A stretch of DNA of 64,000 nucleotides from Patulibacter defluvii (GCF_034096925.1 NZ_JAWZSQ010000025.1:5951-69950), one strand, 5' to 3'. Numbered from the stretch's first letter, positions 44,925-53,767 are shown. Notes: generated by a model not told the origin, from the letters alone. A program made the numbers and translations.

Positions 44925-45554
44925 ATGAAGTCCAAGGGAATCGCAGCGCTCATGATCGCGGCGGGCGCGCTCGGCGCGTCGGCAGCTCAGGCGTCGGCCG
45001 CATCGACCTACGTCGCTTCCAGCTCGTCGATCACCGGTACGCTGGGCGGCGGCCCCGCAGTGTTCATCGACGGCAACATCGTCGTCAAGTGCACCGGTAG
45101 CACGGCGACGGTCAGCGGGCTGTCGACGACGACCGCCGCCCTGCCGGCGACGTTCAGCGCGCCGGCGCCGGTGTTCAGTGGCTGCACGGCGACCGTTGGT
45201 GGTCTCCCGCGTTCGGTCACGGTGTCGACTACCGGCACCTGGAGCGGTACGCTGAGCACCACCAACTACAAGGGCACCATCAACCCGATCAACAGCGGCG
45301 CCACGATCACCGTCGGCACCTGCGTGATCACGGTGAACTCGTCCGCCGTCGATGCTGAGGGTCGTGACGCTAGCAACGCCGTTCCGGCTCTTGGTTCGCC
45401 GGCCAGCTACCTGACGGTCAACGGCATCGTCAACGTCTCGAACGGTGCTGGCTGCCCGACGAACACGACGGCCACCTACGTCGCTGACGGCAGCACGGTT
45501 GCCGGCTCGGTCACGGGCCGCTATGCCTTGAGCGGCACCATCACCGAGAACTGA
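44925..45554 (+). CDS. Secreted protein family B, copy 2
   Basis: A 209-residue B-family protein with one Lys fewer at the start (MKSKG) but an otherwise identical signal region to B1. The mature part keeps the four Cys and the GGLPRSVTVSTTGTW strand. The segment VDAEGRDASNAVPALGSPASYLTVNG is shared with copy 3 and replaces the AKLTGGGAP segment of copies 1, 4 and 5. It ends ALSGTITEN. Shine-Dalgarno AAGGAGG as in B1. Confidence 0.78.
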   Translation: MKSKGIAALMIAAGALGASAAQASAASTYVASSSSITGTLGGGPAVFIDGNIVVKCTGSTATVSGLSTTTAALPATFSAPAPVFSGCTATVGGLPRSVTVSTTGTWSGTLSTTNYKGTINPINSGATITVGTCVITVNSSAVDAEGRDASNAVPALGSPASYLTVNGIVNVSNGAGCPTNTTATYVADGSTVAGSVTGRYALSGTITEN

Positions 45555-45583
45555 GCGTCTCGCTCGCTCGTCCGACCTGGTCT

Positions 45584-45608
45584 CGCCGCGATCGACGCGA
45601 TCGCGGCG
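45584..45608 (+). terminator. Terminator hairpin after B2
   Basis: Perfect 11-bp arms (CGCCGCGATCG and complement) with an ACG loop, 30 bp past the B2 stop. Confidence 0.7.
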
Positions 45609-45733
45609 GGGTCGGGCCTCGGCCGCCGCTACTGCGACGGCCTGCGGCACGCGATGTATGTCCTGCAGAGGGCCCAGTCGACCTTTGGTTCGTCTGACGC
45701 GGCTCCTGCCAGGCCCTAGAGAGGCGGAGCAAT

Positions 45734-46372
45734 ATGAAGAAGTCCAAGGGCTTCCTGGCGCTCGCGTTGGCGGCGGGCGCGCTGAGCGTCGCCACGGCGC
45801 AGGCATCGGCGGCGTCGACCTACAGTGTGTCGCCAGCGTCGACGACCCTCTACGGCACGCTGACCGGCGGTCCAGTGGTGATCATCCACGGCAACATCAC
45901 CGTCAAGTGCACGTCTAGCATGATGGCGATCGCTGGCATGTCGACGACCTCGGCGTCGTTGCCGGCGACCTTCAGCGCTCCGGCGCCATGGTTCGGTGGA
46001 TGCACGGGTGTGGTCGCTGGCTTGCCGCGGCCGACAACAGTCTCGACTGCAGGTAGTTGGAGCGCCACGCTCGGCACCACCAACTACCAGGGGACCATCA
46101 ACCCGATCAATAGTGGCGCGACGATCACCGTCGGCACGTGCGTGATCACGGTGAACGCCTCCACGGTGGCGATTGAGGGCCGCGACGCGGCCAATGTCGT
46201 CCCGGCTCTCGGTTCGCCGGCGAGCTACCTGACGCTCAACGGCAGCGCGAACGTCTCGACCGCTGGGCCATGCCCGACGAGTACAACGGCGTCGATCGTG
46301 GCCGACGGCAGCTCTGTGGCTGGCTCGACGACGGGTCGCTACCAGCTGACTGGGGCGATCACGGAGAACTGA
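45734..46372 (+). CDS. Secreted protein family B, copy 3
   Basis: A 212-residue B-family protein. Signal peptide MKKSKGFLALALAAGALSVATAQASA. It is the most diverged member in the N-terminal half (TLYGTLTGGPVVIIHGN, VVAGLPRPTTVSTAGSW) but keeps all four Cys and the EGRDAANVVPALGSPASYL segment of copy 2. It ends QLTGAITEN. It lies beyond the B2 hairpin; a separate promoter in 45609-45733 is likely but not obvious. RBS GAGAGGCGGAG. Confidence 0.77.
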   Translation: MKKSKGFLALALAAGALSVATAQASAASTYSVSPASTTLYGTLTGGPVVIIHGNITVKCTSSMMAIAGMSTTSASLPATFSAPAPWFGGCTGVVAGLPRPTTVSTAGSWSATLGTTNYQGTINPINSGATITVGTCVITVNASTVAIEGRDAANVVPALGSPASYLTLNGSANVSTAGPCPTSTTASIVADGSSVAGSTTGRYQLTGAITEN

Positions 46373-46423
46373 GCGTTTCGCTCGAAGGCAGATCCTGATC
46401 CGCACCTAGAGAGGCAGACTGGC

Positions 46424-47044
46424 ATGAAGAAGTCCAAGGGACTGGCAGCGCTCACGATTGCGGCGGGCGCGTTCGGTGTCTCGGCGGCGCCAGCGTTGGC
46501 GGCATCGTCCTACATCGCGTCCGGATCGATCACCGGCACGGTGACTGGAGGCCCGGCGCTGTTCCTTGATGGCAACATCGTCATCAAGTGCACCGGTTCC
46601 GTGGTGCCGCTCCCGTCGTCCACCTCGCTCACCTTCCTGCCGGCCACGGTCAGCGCACCGCCGCCGTCGTTCAGTGGCTGTACCGCGACGGTCGGCGGCC
46701 TGCCCCGTTCGATGACCGCGACGACGTCCGGTACGTGGCTCTGGTCGCTCTTGATTTCGGACTACGACGTGAGTGCCAGCGTGAGCGCTGGCAGCGTCAA
46801 GTTCACCGTCGGAACCTGCACGATCACCGTCAACGCATCCACGCTTCCGGCGAAGCTGACCGGCGGCGGCGCGCCCGTATTGGGGAGCCCGGCGAACACG
46901 CTGCGGGTCAAGGGTGCGGTCAACGTTTCGCACGCAGGGGCCTGCCCCGCGACCACGACGGCGTTGTTCGTCGCCGACGGAAGCACTGCGGCGGGCTCGG
47001 TCGCGGGCACCTACGCGCTGAGCGGCACCATCACCGAGTACTGA
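46424..47044 (+). CDS. Secreted protein family B, copy 4
   Basis: A 206-residue B-family protein, 51 bp after copy 3. It shares with copy 5 a distinctive central block (TWLWSLLISDYDVSASVSAG, then GSVKFTVGTCTITVN) and ASTLPAKLTGGGAPVLGSPA. Four Cys are conserved (IKCTGS, SGCTATVGG, GTCTITVN, GACPATT). It ends ALSGTITEY, a Tyr instead of Asn at the C-terminus as in copy 5. RBS GAGAGGCAG. Confidence 0.77.
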   Translation: MKKSKGLAALTIAAGAFGVSAAPALAASSYIASGSITGTVTGGPALFLDGNIVIKCTGSVVPLPSSTSLTFLPATVSAPPPSFSGCTATVGGLPRSMTATTSGTWLWSLLISDYDVSASVSAGSVKFTVGTCTITVNASTLPAKLTGGGAPVLGSPANTLRVKGAVNVSHAGACPATTTALFVADGSTAAGSVAGTYALSGTITEY

Positions 47045-47127
47045 GCGTCGCGGATCGCCCCGAGTTCGGAGCTGGCGCCTGGCGTCGCTCGAAGCAGCCC
47101 TGACAAGCATTGGAAAGGCAGACCAGC

Positions 47128-47754
47128 ATGAGGAAGTCCAAGGGAACGGCGGCACTCATGGTTGCGGCGGGGGCGCTCGGCGTGTCGACGGCGCAGGCGT
47201 CGGCCGCATCGTTCTACGTCGCGTCCAGCTCCACGCTGAGCGCCACGGCGACTGGTGGCCCGACGGTGTTCATCGACGGCAACATCGTCGTCAAGTGCAA
47301 CAACAACACAGCGACGCTCAGCGGGGCGTCGACGGGCATCACTAGCCTGCCGGCCACGTTGAGCGGACCGTCGCCGTCGTTCGCCAACTGTACGACGACG
47401 GTCGGCGGCCTGCCCCGTTCGGTGACCGTGACGTCGTCCGGTACGTGGCTCTGGTCGCTCCTCGCTTCGGACTACGATGTGAGTATCAGCGTGGGGGCTG
47501 GCAGCGTCAAGTTCACCGTCGGAACCTGCACGATCACCGTCAACGCTTCCACGCTTCCGGCGAAGCTGACTGGCGGCGGCGCGCCCGTATTGGGGAGCCC
47601 GGCGGACACGTTGCGGGTCAAGGGCGCGGTCAACGTTTCGCACGCCGGGGCCTGCCCCGCGACCACGACGGCGTTGCTCGTCGCCGACGGCAGCGTGGCC
47701 GCTGGTTCGACGACGGGCCCCCTCCATCTGAGCGGCACGATCACGGAGTACTGA
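47128..47754 (+). CDS. Secreted protein family B, copy 5
   Basis: A 208-residue B-family protein, nearly identical to copy 4 over its C-terminal two thirds (SVKFTVGTCTITVNASTLPAKL, LRVKGAVNVSHAGACPATTTAL). The second Cys is in FANCTTTVGG. I chose ATG at 47128 (MRKSKG), which matches the start of the other copies; the longer frame from 47110 begins at an upstream TTG. It ends HLSGTITEY. It is the last intact member of the array. Confidence 0.77.
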   Translation: MRKSKGTAALMVAAGALGVSTAQASAASFYVASSSTLSATATGGPTVFIDGNIVVKCNNNTATLSGASTGITSLPATLSGPSPSFANCTTTVGGLPRSVTVTSSGTWLWSLLASDYDVSISVGAGSVKFTVGTCTITVNASTLPAKLTGGGAPVLGSPADTLRVKGAVNVSHAGACPATTTALLVADGSVAAGSTTGPLHLSGTITEY

Positions 47755-47828
47755 GCGTTCGCTCAACGCTGACCGGAACGGCCGGCGAGCGTCGGGGCTA
47801 GCGGTCTCTCATGCGGCTTCCCCAGTGA

Positions 47829-47905
47829 AGGGCAGACCAGCGTAGGTCCAGAGGGCGATCTCGGCGCTCATGTTCGCGGCAGGAGCGCTCAGCGCCACCG
47901 CCGCC
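47829..47905 (+). pseudogene. Decayed sixth copy of the family B gene (5' remnant)
   Basis: The stretch aligns with the RBS and signal-peptide region of copy 5: GGCAGACCAGC, then GTAGG in place of ATGAGG, GTCCA-GAGGG, CGGCGCTCATG, TCGCGGC-GG-GCGCTC-GCG. The start codon is lost and similarity ends at about 47905. The rest of the gap 47755-48207 (453 bp) holds only the promoter at 48068-48096 and weak open frames that begin inside this remnant. Confidence 0.7.
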
Positions 47906-48067
47906 GGCTCGCCCTCGTGCCTGGAACACTGTCGTTCATCGTTGGGGCCGCCCGAAGTCGCTCGTCGGACCGGTGGTCGCCGCGTCTCTGCCCGGCGGCG
48001 GCGCGCCTGCGGTTCGCCGTGTCCCTCGATGTCGTCGGCGACGATCTGTGCGCAAGCACGACCTCAT

Positions 48068-48096
48068 TTGCACGGCCCCTGACAGTCAGGTACGAT
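48068..48096 (+). promoter_or_regulatory. Promoter of the propeller / large surface protein operon
   Basis: TTGCAC (-35) and TACGAT (-10) with a 17-bp spacer, with CAGTCAGG directly before the -10, matching the A1 promoter at 42248-42276 in sequence and spacing. Downstream bases also agree (CGNGTNTCA followed by AGAGAG). Confidence 0.65.
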
Positions 48097-48207
48097 CGCG
48101 TGTCAAGAGAGAGGGAGGCGGGCTGGAGCCATGCTCGGTCCGCTAGTTCATATCGCAGCGCAGGACGCCGCGCGCAACGTCGCGGCGTTGCGCGGTGGTC
48201 TTGTCTG

Positions 48208-50559
48208 ATGGTTGTGATGCGGGACGTCGCCATTGATGCGCGCCTCGCATTGCGTGTCACGCACGAGCTTGGAGCAGAGTTGACTAGTCGGAACGTTCTT
48301 CGCGGGACTGGCACGGCATTGCTGGGCCTCTTGGCGCTGAGCGCCATCCCTGCCGGTGCGAGCGCTGCCAGCGAGGCGCCCGCCCCGAATTCATCCGCGG
48401 GTTTGCCCGGCGGTCGCGCATACGAGAAGGTCTCGCCGGACGACAAGGGCGGCTTCGGCATCGAGCGTGTCGGCCAGCCAGGCGCTGATGGCCTGGTGGC
48501 CTACACCTCGTTCGGCGCCTTCGCGGGCCAGCCGTCGGGCGCGTACAACTCGCCGTACGTCGGGCGTCGGGGCCCGGCTGCCTGGGCGACCGAAGCGAAG
48601 GGCGTTCCGTCCCCTGCTCCGCCGCCCCCGCTGACACCGTCGGCGCCGGTCCGATGGAGCGCGGACCTGGCGACGCAGATCGTGAGTTCTCCGTTCTCGC
48701 TCGCCGGCGGCGCGCCCGACTACTCACTGAACGGCCCGTACTCGCCGTACTTCTACCAGAACGCGAATCTCTACCGCCGGGGGCCCAATGGCCAGTTCGA
48801 GTTGGTCTCGGCGGCCGAGTCGGACATCCCGCCCGCGGAACGCACCGCCTTCCAAGCCGTCGCCACCGGCTCGTCGGCGGATCTGTCGACGGTGATCTTC
48901 CAGGCCAACGCGAGTCTAACGCCGGGCGCTCCGGCGGCTTCCCAGGCGCCAGCTGGCAACATCTATGCGCGGTCGGCCGCCGGCCTCGAGAACGTCGGGA
49001 TCCTTCCGGGTGAGACGGTCGCGCCGAGCGGCGCGATCCAGGCGGACCGTCCGATCGGGAACACGCCGCAGGGCCTGGCCGAGAACGCGGTGTCGAGCTC
49101 GGGCGCGCGCGTCTACTTCCAGGCCTCGCCGTCGGCTGGCGAGCCGAATCAGCTCTACCTTCGTAGCGGCGTGGGCGCGTCGACGAAGCAGACCGTGTTG
49201 GTCTCGCGATCGCGGCGAGCCACGCCCGACGCACGTGTCGCACCGCAGTTCCAGGCCGCGACTGCCGACGGAGCCAGCGCGGTCTTCATCAGCCGGGAGC
49301 GGCTGACGGACGACGCGACGCCGCCGGCGCCCCTCGGCAACGAAGGCGGCGATCTGTACCGCTACGACGCGTCGTCCGACACGCTGACGGACTTGACGGT
49401 CGCGGATCCGAGCGGTGCGCGCGTCGAGCAGGTCGTCGGGGTCTCGGAGGACCTCTCGGTGATCTACGTGATCGCGCGGGGCGTGCTCGTATCGGGCGGC
49501 ACGGCCGGGGCGGTCAACCTCTACCGACTGTCTGGCTCCGGGACGACGTTCGTCGCCAAGCTGGACGAGTCGGATATGCAGATGGTCACGCCGGCCAATC
49601 GCCAGGTCATGGCCACCAGCGACGGCGAGACGCTGGTCTTCCAGTCGCGGGCCCGCCTGACTTCGGACGACAATCGCGATCCGGACACGTCCGCGCCGCA
49701 CGCGCAGATGTACCTCTACGAAGCGAGTGGGGACTCGCTGGCCTGCATCTCGTGCAGGGCAGGCGCCCGGCCGAAGTACGACGCCCAGTTCCCGAAGGCC
49801 AACATCAGCTACTTCCCGTCGGGCGTCCAGGCGATGACGGCGGACGGCCGTCTGGTGTTCTTCGAGACGGCGAACAACCTCACGCCGGGCGCGGCCTCGC
49901 AGCACATCAAGGTCTTCGCTCTCGATCGCTCGACCAACTCGGTCTCGATGATCTCTCGTGGCGCGAGCAGTGGCGACGACCATTTCGTCGGCACGTCGCC
50001 CGACGGCCGCGATGCGTACTTCACGACCGCGGATGCGCTGGTCGAGGACGACAAGGACAACGTCGACGACCTGTATGACGCGCGAGTCGGCGGGGGCTAC
50101 CCCACGTCGCGACCCACCGAGCCGTGTGCCGCCGATGCGTGTCAGGGCCCGCTGTCCGGTTCGCCGGTCCTGCCGTCGATCGGGTCGGTCGCCTTCGGCC
50201 CCGGCAACGTCACGCCCGAGGTCGTCCCACCGGTGCGGCACGGTGTCAGGGCACGCAAGTCGGCCAGCGTCCGGGGCACGAACGCTCGGGTCAGTGCCCG
50301 GGTGACGGGTGCGGGCTACATCTCTGCGTCCGGTAGCGGTCTCAGGACGACGAAGCGTACGGTGGCGAAGGCCGGCACTTACGGCCTGCGGCTTCGTCTC
50401 AGCAGCAAGGGGTTGGCCACGCAGCGGAAGCGGGGGAGCGTGCGCGTCAAGGTCCGCATCCGTTTCGCGCCGATCGGCGCTGCCGCGCGGAGCGCCACGG
50501 TCTCCGTGACCTTCAAGAAGGCCAAGGCCCGCGTCGGCTCGAAGGGGGCGTCCAAGTGA
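48208..50559 (+). CDS. Secreted PD40/TolB-type beta-propeller protein with C-terminal beta-domain
   Basis: A product of up to 783 residues. The export signal is LLGLLALSAIPAGASAASEA. The body contains propeller blades (VAYTSFGAFAG, VRWSADLATQIV, SADLSTVIFQAN, TADGASAVFISRERL, TSDGETLVFQSRARL, TADGRLVFFETANNL, SPDGRDAYFTTADAL) and a CISCRAG Cys pair. A C-terminal basic beta-sandwich follows (ARVSARVTGAGYISASGSGL, KVRIRFAPIG). ATG at 48208 is listed. TTG at 48280, preceded by GGAG at 48271, would place the signal peptide at the very N-terminus and is a serious alternative. It overlaps the next frame by GTGA if that starts at 50556, so the two form an operon. Confidence 0.75.
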   Translation: MVVMRDVAIDARLALRVTHELGAELTSRNVLRGTGTALLGLLALSAIPAGASAASEAPAPNSSAGLPGGRAYEKVSPDDKGGFGIERVGQPGADGLVAYTSFGAFAGQPSGAYNSPYVGRRGPAAWATEAKGVPSPAPPPPLTPSAPVRWSADLATQIVSSPFSLAGGAPDYSLNGPYSPYFYQNANLYRRGPNGQFELVSAAESDIPPAERTAFQAVATGSSADLSTVIFQANASLTPGAPAASQAPAGNIYARSAAGLENVGILPGETVAPSGAIQADRPIGNTPQGLAENAVSSSGARVYFQASPSAGEPNQLYLRSGVGASTKQTVLVSRSRRATPDARVAPQFQAATADGASAVFISRERLTDDATPPAPLGNEGGDLYRYDASSDTLTDLTVADPSGARVEQVVGVSEDLSVIYVIARGVLVSGGTAGAVNLYRLSGSGTTFVAKLDESDMQMVTPANRQVMATSDGETLVFQSRARLTSDDNRDPDTSAPHAQMYLYEASGDSLACISCRAGARPKYDAQFPKANISYFPSGVQAMTADGRLVFFETANNLTPGAASQHIKVFALDRSTNSVSMISRGASSGDDHFVGTSPDGRDAYFTTADALVEDDKDNVDDLYDARVGGGYPTSRPTEPCAADACQGPLSGSPVLPSIGSVAFGPGNVTPEVVPPVRHGVRARKSASVRGTNARVSARVTGAGYISASGSGLRTTKRTVAKAGTYGLRLRLSSKGLATQRKRGSVRVKVRIRFAPIGAAARSATVSVTFKKAKARVGSKGASK

Positions 50560-50621
50560 TCGCCCATGGGATGGACGCAAACGTCGACCCGACGAGGTTC
50601 GTTGTGCAGAGGAAGCAGCGT

Positions 50622-53567
50622 GTGAACGCGATCGGCCGGTGGGGGCGACGGTTGACGTCGGTCTGCGCCATCAGCCTCGGTCTGCTGGGTGCAACGGCCG
50701 CGAATGCTCTGGCTGATCCGGAGATCACGTCGTTCAGCACCTCATTGACCACCAACGGCTCGCCGAACCTGGTGGCCGGTGCCCATGCGGACCTGAATCT
50801 GAAGTTCACGCTTGCGACCCATCCGGATCCGGATTCGGGCCTGAACAGTCCCAACGCGAGCCTGAAGGATGTCGACGTAGCGCTACCGCTCGGCTCGGTC
50901 GGCAACCCGACGACGGCGCCGAAGTGCACCCAAGCGCAGCTGGACACCAGCCGCTGCCCGATCGCCTCACAGGTGGGCCTGGCCCAACTGGACTTCGGTG
51001 GCGGTCCGCAGCCGACCCCGATCTACAACATGCAGGCTCGGTCGGACCGTCCGGCCCAGTTCGGCATGCGCCTGATCGATTCGGTTTCGATCCTCGTCGA
51101 CGTGGCGGTGCGGCCCGACGGAGGTCTGACGGCCTACCTGCGGAACGTGAACCAGGGGCTAGGCCTCTCGACGGTCGACATGACGGTTTGGGGCGTGCCC
51201 GCCGCTGCTTCCCACGACGCCGAGCGGTACGACCCGGCGTCGTTCTCCTTCGGGCATCCGAGCGGCGTTGCGCCCGGCGCCTTCCTCAGCAATCCGGTTC
51301 GTTGCGACGGGCAGCCGCTCAAGACGACGATCCGGTTGACGTCGTGGCAGAACCCGGCGGATCCGTCGTATGCCGACGCGACGACCCCCGGCGGCGCGAT
51401 CACTGGCTGTGACAGCGTCCCGTTCAGCCCGACCTTCGATCTCGCGACGGACACGCGGGTCGGAGGCGCGCCAGCCGGATACGCGATCGACCTCGGCGTC
51501 CCGCAGACGACCGATCCCGAGGTCCTGCAGGCGGGCCAGCTCAAGGACGCGACGGTGACGCTGCCGGAGGGCACTGCGCTGAATCCTTCGACCGCGGACG
51601 GCTTGACCGCGTGTTCGGACGCGCAGTTCGGCGTCGGCAACGACGCGCCGGTGGCGTGCCCGGGGTCGTCGCAGATCGGGGAGCTCACGATCGATACGCC
51701 GGTTCTCACGAGCCAGCTGTCGGGCAAGGCCTACGTCGCCGAGCAGAAGAGCTCCGATCCCGAGTCCGGCCAGATGTACCGGCTGTTCCTGACGGCGAGC
51801 GGCAACGGCGTGCTCATCAAGCTGTCCGGCTCGATCGTCGCCGACTCTCGGACAGGTCAGCTGACGGCCCGCTTCGACAACAACCCCCAGCTCCCGTTCT
51901 CACGACTGCGGCTCCAGTTCAAGGGGGGGTCGCGCGCCCCGCTGGTGACGCCGCCGACATGCGGGCGGAAGACGACGACGGTTCGCCTGACCTCCTGGTC
52001 CGGGCAGACTCGTGATCTCACGTCGGGCTTCGATGTCACGACATGCGCGGATCCGAACCAGTTCACGCCAACCTTCGAGGCGGGAACGACGAATCCGCTG
52101 GCCGGCGCCTTCTCGACCTTCTCGATGACTGTGCGTCGCGACGATGCCGACCAGCCGCTCGCCGCGATCTCGGCGAGTTTGCCATCCGGCCTGCTGGGCG
52201 CGCTGGGGAGCGTTCCGCTCTGCGATGAGGGACGGGCTGCCGCCGGTACGTGTGCCGACGACACGTTGGTCGGTCACACGACGGTCTCCGCTGGGGCGGG
52301 TGCTACTCCGTACTCGCTGGGGGGCAAGGTGTACCTCGCAGGACCCTACAAGGGGGCTCCGTTCAGCCTGTCGATCGTTGTGCCGGCCAAGGCCGGCCCG
52401 TTCGATCTCGGGACCGTCGTCGTCCGGTCGCCGCTGCAAGTCGACGCGAACAACGCGAAGGTTGCGGCTCCGGCTGATCCGTTGCCGACGATTCTGGGCG
52501 GTGTGCCCCTTCGCATCAGGATGGTGAACATTCGGCTCGATCGCCCGAACTTCATCTTCAATGCCACCAGCTGCGCGCCGTCGACGATTGGTGCGGCGCT
52601 TACTGGCACGGGCGGTGCGGTGGCCAACGTGTCGAGCCGCTATCAGCCGTCCGGCTGTGCCGGGCTGAAGCTCGATCCGTCGTTGTCGCTCAAGTTCACG
52701 GGCGGCAAGAGCGAAATGGGGAAGTTCAAGCATCCGGGGGTCGAGGCAGATCTGTCTCAGGCCTTCGGTCAGTCCGGGCTGAAGCGGGTGCAGGTCAAGC
52801 TCCCGCTCGCCGTCGCGCTCGACCCGGACAATGCGGAGAGTCTCTGCGAACCCGCGGCGGCGGCCAAGAGGACTTGTCCGGAAGCATCGATCGTCGGTCA
52901 CGCGGAGGCGGTGACGCCTGCATTGCACGAGCCGCTGAAGGGTCCGATCTACTTCGTTCGAGGTGAGCGTCAGGAGAATGGGAAGACGGTCAAGACGTTG
53001 CCGAAGCTCTACCTGAAGCTCGATGGGGAGGGCGTCCCGCTGGACCTGATGGCCGACTCCCAGCTCGCCGGCAAGAACCTGGTGACGACGTTCAACGCCA
53101 TTCCGGACGCTCCGATCCGACGGTTCGTGATGACCGTGAATTCCGGAAAGCACGGGATTCTGAAGACGCCGAGCGGGGTTTGCGACAAGCCGAAGGCGAC
53201 GACGATCACCTTCGAGGGCCAGAGTGGCGCACGAACGGTCAAGACCGTGACGTTCACCGCTCCTGACTGCGGTCTGCGGATCGTCTCCGCGGCCGCGACC
53301 CAGCGCCGAATCACCGCAAGGGTGGTTGGCATCGGTGCTGGCCGTCTCGAGTTGGGCGGCCCGCGCCTCCGCAAGGCCATCCGCAAGATCAACAAGGCGG
53401 ATACCGCCAGCATCGCCGCGTCGATGAGTCGCGCCACACGGCGGTCGCTGGCGCAGGGCAAGAAGGTCAAGGTTGCGCTGACTGTCAAGTTCCGGCCGAC
53501 CAAGGGCAAGGCGGTCACCCTCAAGAAGACGATCACCGTCAAGGGCAAGAAGGTCAAGAAGCGCTAG
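50622..53567 (+). CDS. Large modular secreted surface protein with basic C-terminus
   Basis: About 980 residues. Signal peptide (RLTSVCAISLGLLGATAANALA) followed by three to four repeats of one beta-rich module. Each has a strand pair with C...C-P-x-x-S-x-x-G (SRCPIASQVGLAQ, VACPGSSQIGELT, GTCADDTLVGHTT, RTCPEASIVGHAE), a PxxGxxYxA/YLAGPYKGAPF strand and a TTxxLTSW strand. The extreme C-terminus is Lys-rich (KGKKVKKR), perhaps for wall binding. Similar long proteins are common in Solirubrobacterales genomes; their function is unknown. I chose GTG at 50622 because AGAGGAAG ends 6 nt upstream and the signal peptide then starts normally. An in-frame GTG at 50556 overlapping the previous stop is the alternative. 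Confidence 0.75.
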   Translation: MNAIGRWGRRLTSVCAISLGLLGATAANALADPEITSFSTSLTTNGSPNLVAGAHADLNLKFTLATHPDPDSGLNSPNASLKDVDVALPLGSVGNPTTAPKCTQAQLDTSRCPIASQVGLAQLDFGGGPQPTPIYNMQARSDRPAQFGMRLIDSVSILVDVAVRPDGGLTAYLRNVNQGLGLSTVDMTVWGVPAAASHDAERYDPASFSFGHPSGVAPGAFLSNPVRCDGQPLKTTIRLTSWQNPADPSYADATTPGGAITGCDSVPFSPTFDLATDTRVGGAPAGYAIDLGVPQTTDPEVLQAGQLKDATVTLPEGTALNPSTADGLTACSDAQFGVGNDAPVACPGSSQIGELTIDTPVLTSQLSGKAYVAEQKSSDPESGQMYRLFLTASGNGVLIKLSGSIVADSRTGQLTARFDNNPQLPFSRLRLQFKGGSRAPLVTPPTCGRKTTTVRLTSWSGQTRDLTSGFDVTTCADPNQFTPTFEAGTTNPLAGAFSTFSMTVRRDDADQPLAAISASLPSGLLGALGSVPLCDEGRAAAGTCADDTLVGHTTVSAGAGATPYSLGGKVYLAGPYKGAPFSLSIVVPAKAGPFDLGTVVVRSPLQVDANNAKVAAPADPLPTILGGVPLRIRMVNIRLDRPNFIFNATSCAPSTIGAALTGTGGAVANVSSRYQPSGCAGLKLDPSLSLKFTGGKSEMGKFKHPGVEADLSQAFGQSGLKRVQVKLPLAVALDPDNAESLCEPAAAAKRTCPEASIVGHAEAVTPALHEPLKGPIYFVRGERQENGKTVKTLPKLYLKLDGEGVPLDLMADSQLAGKNLVTTFNAIPDAPIRRFVMTVNSGKHGILKTPSGVCDKPKATTITFEGQSGARTVKTVTFTAPDCGLRIVSAAATQRRITARVVGIGAGRLELGGPRLRKAIRKINKADTASIAASMSRATRRSLAQGKKVKVALTVKFRPTKGKAVTLKKTITVKGKKVKKR

Positions 53568-53615
53568 CTCGCCGAACGTCGCGCCGCCGGGAGACCCAGC
53601 GGTTCGACCGCGCGC

Positions 53616-53651
53616 CGCGGAGGGACGATGCGCCGGCATCGTCCCTCCGCG
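53616..53651 (+). terminator. Terminator hairpin after the large surface protein gene
   Basis: Perfect 16-bp arms (CGCGGAGGGACGATGC and complement) with a GCCG loop, 48 bp beyond the stop at 53567. Confidence 0.85.
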
Positions 53652-53730
53652 TTCGCCATCGCGATGGCCGGCTGGCGGGGTACGGCCCGCCGACGGGAAC
53701 GACGCGCGGCCTGTTGTCCCGTTGTCCCGC

Positions 53731-53767
53731 CGATTTGGGGTGGTTCGTGTCGAATCACCCCAAATCG
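53731..53767. promoter_or_regulatory. Near-perfect 37-bp palindrome upstream of the first TetR-like solo gene
   Basis: Arms of 17 bp (starting CGATTTGGGGTG) differ at a single position (a G-T pair) and enclose a TGT loop. It is separate from the terminator at 53616-53651 and lies 114 bp before the ATG at 53881. It may be a large operator or an mRNA leader hairpin; there is no U-tract. The rest of 53568-53880 has no coding signal. Confidence 0.6.

Noticed and set aside
42341..47905. The A/B array as an insertion sequence or integrated element
   Set aside because: No transposase, terminal inverted repeats or target duplications are visible; duplication of secreted-protein genes explains the repeats.
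47870..48082. A 70-codon plus-strand frame between the B array and the propeller gene
   Set aside because: It starts inside the decayed B-gene signal region and then runs into sequence without protein-like composition; better explained as a pseudogene remnant.
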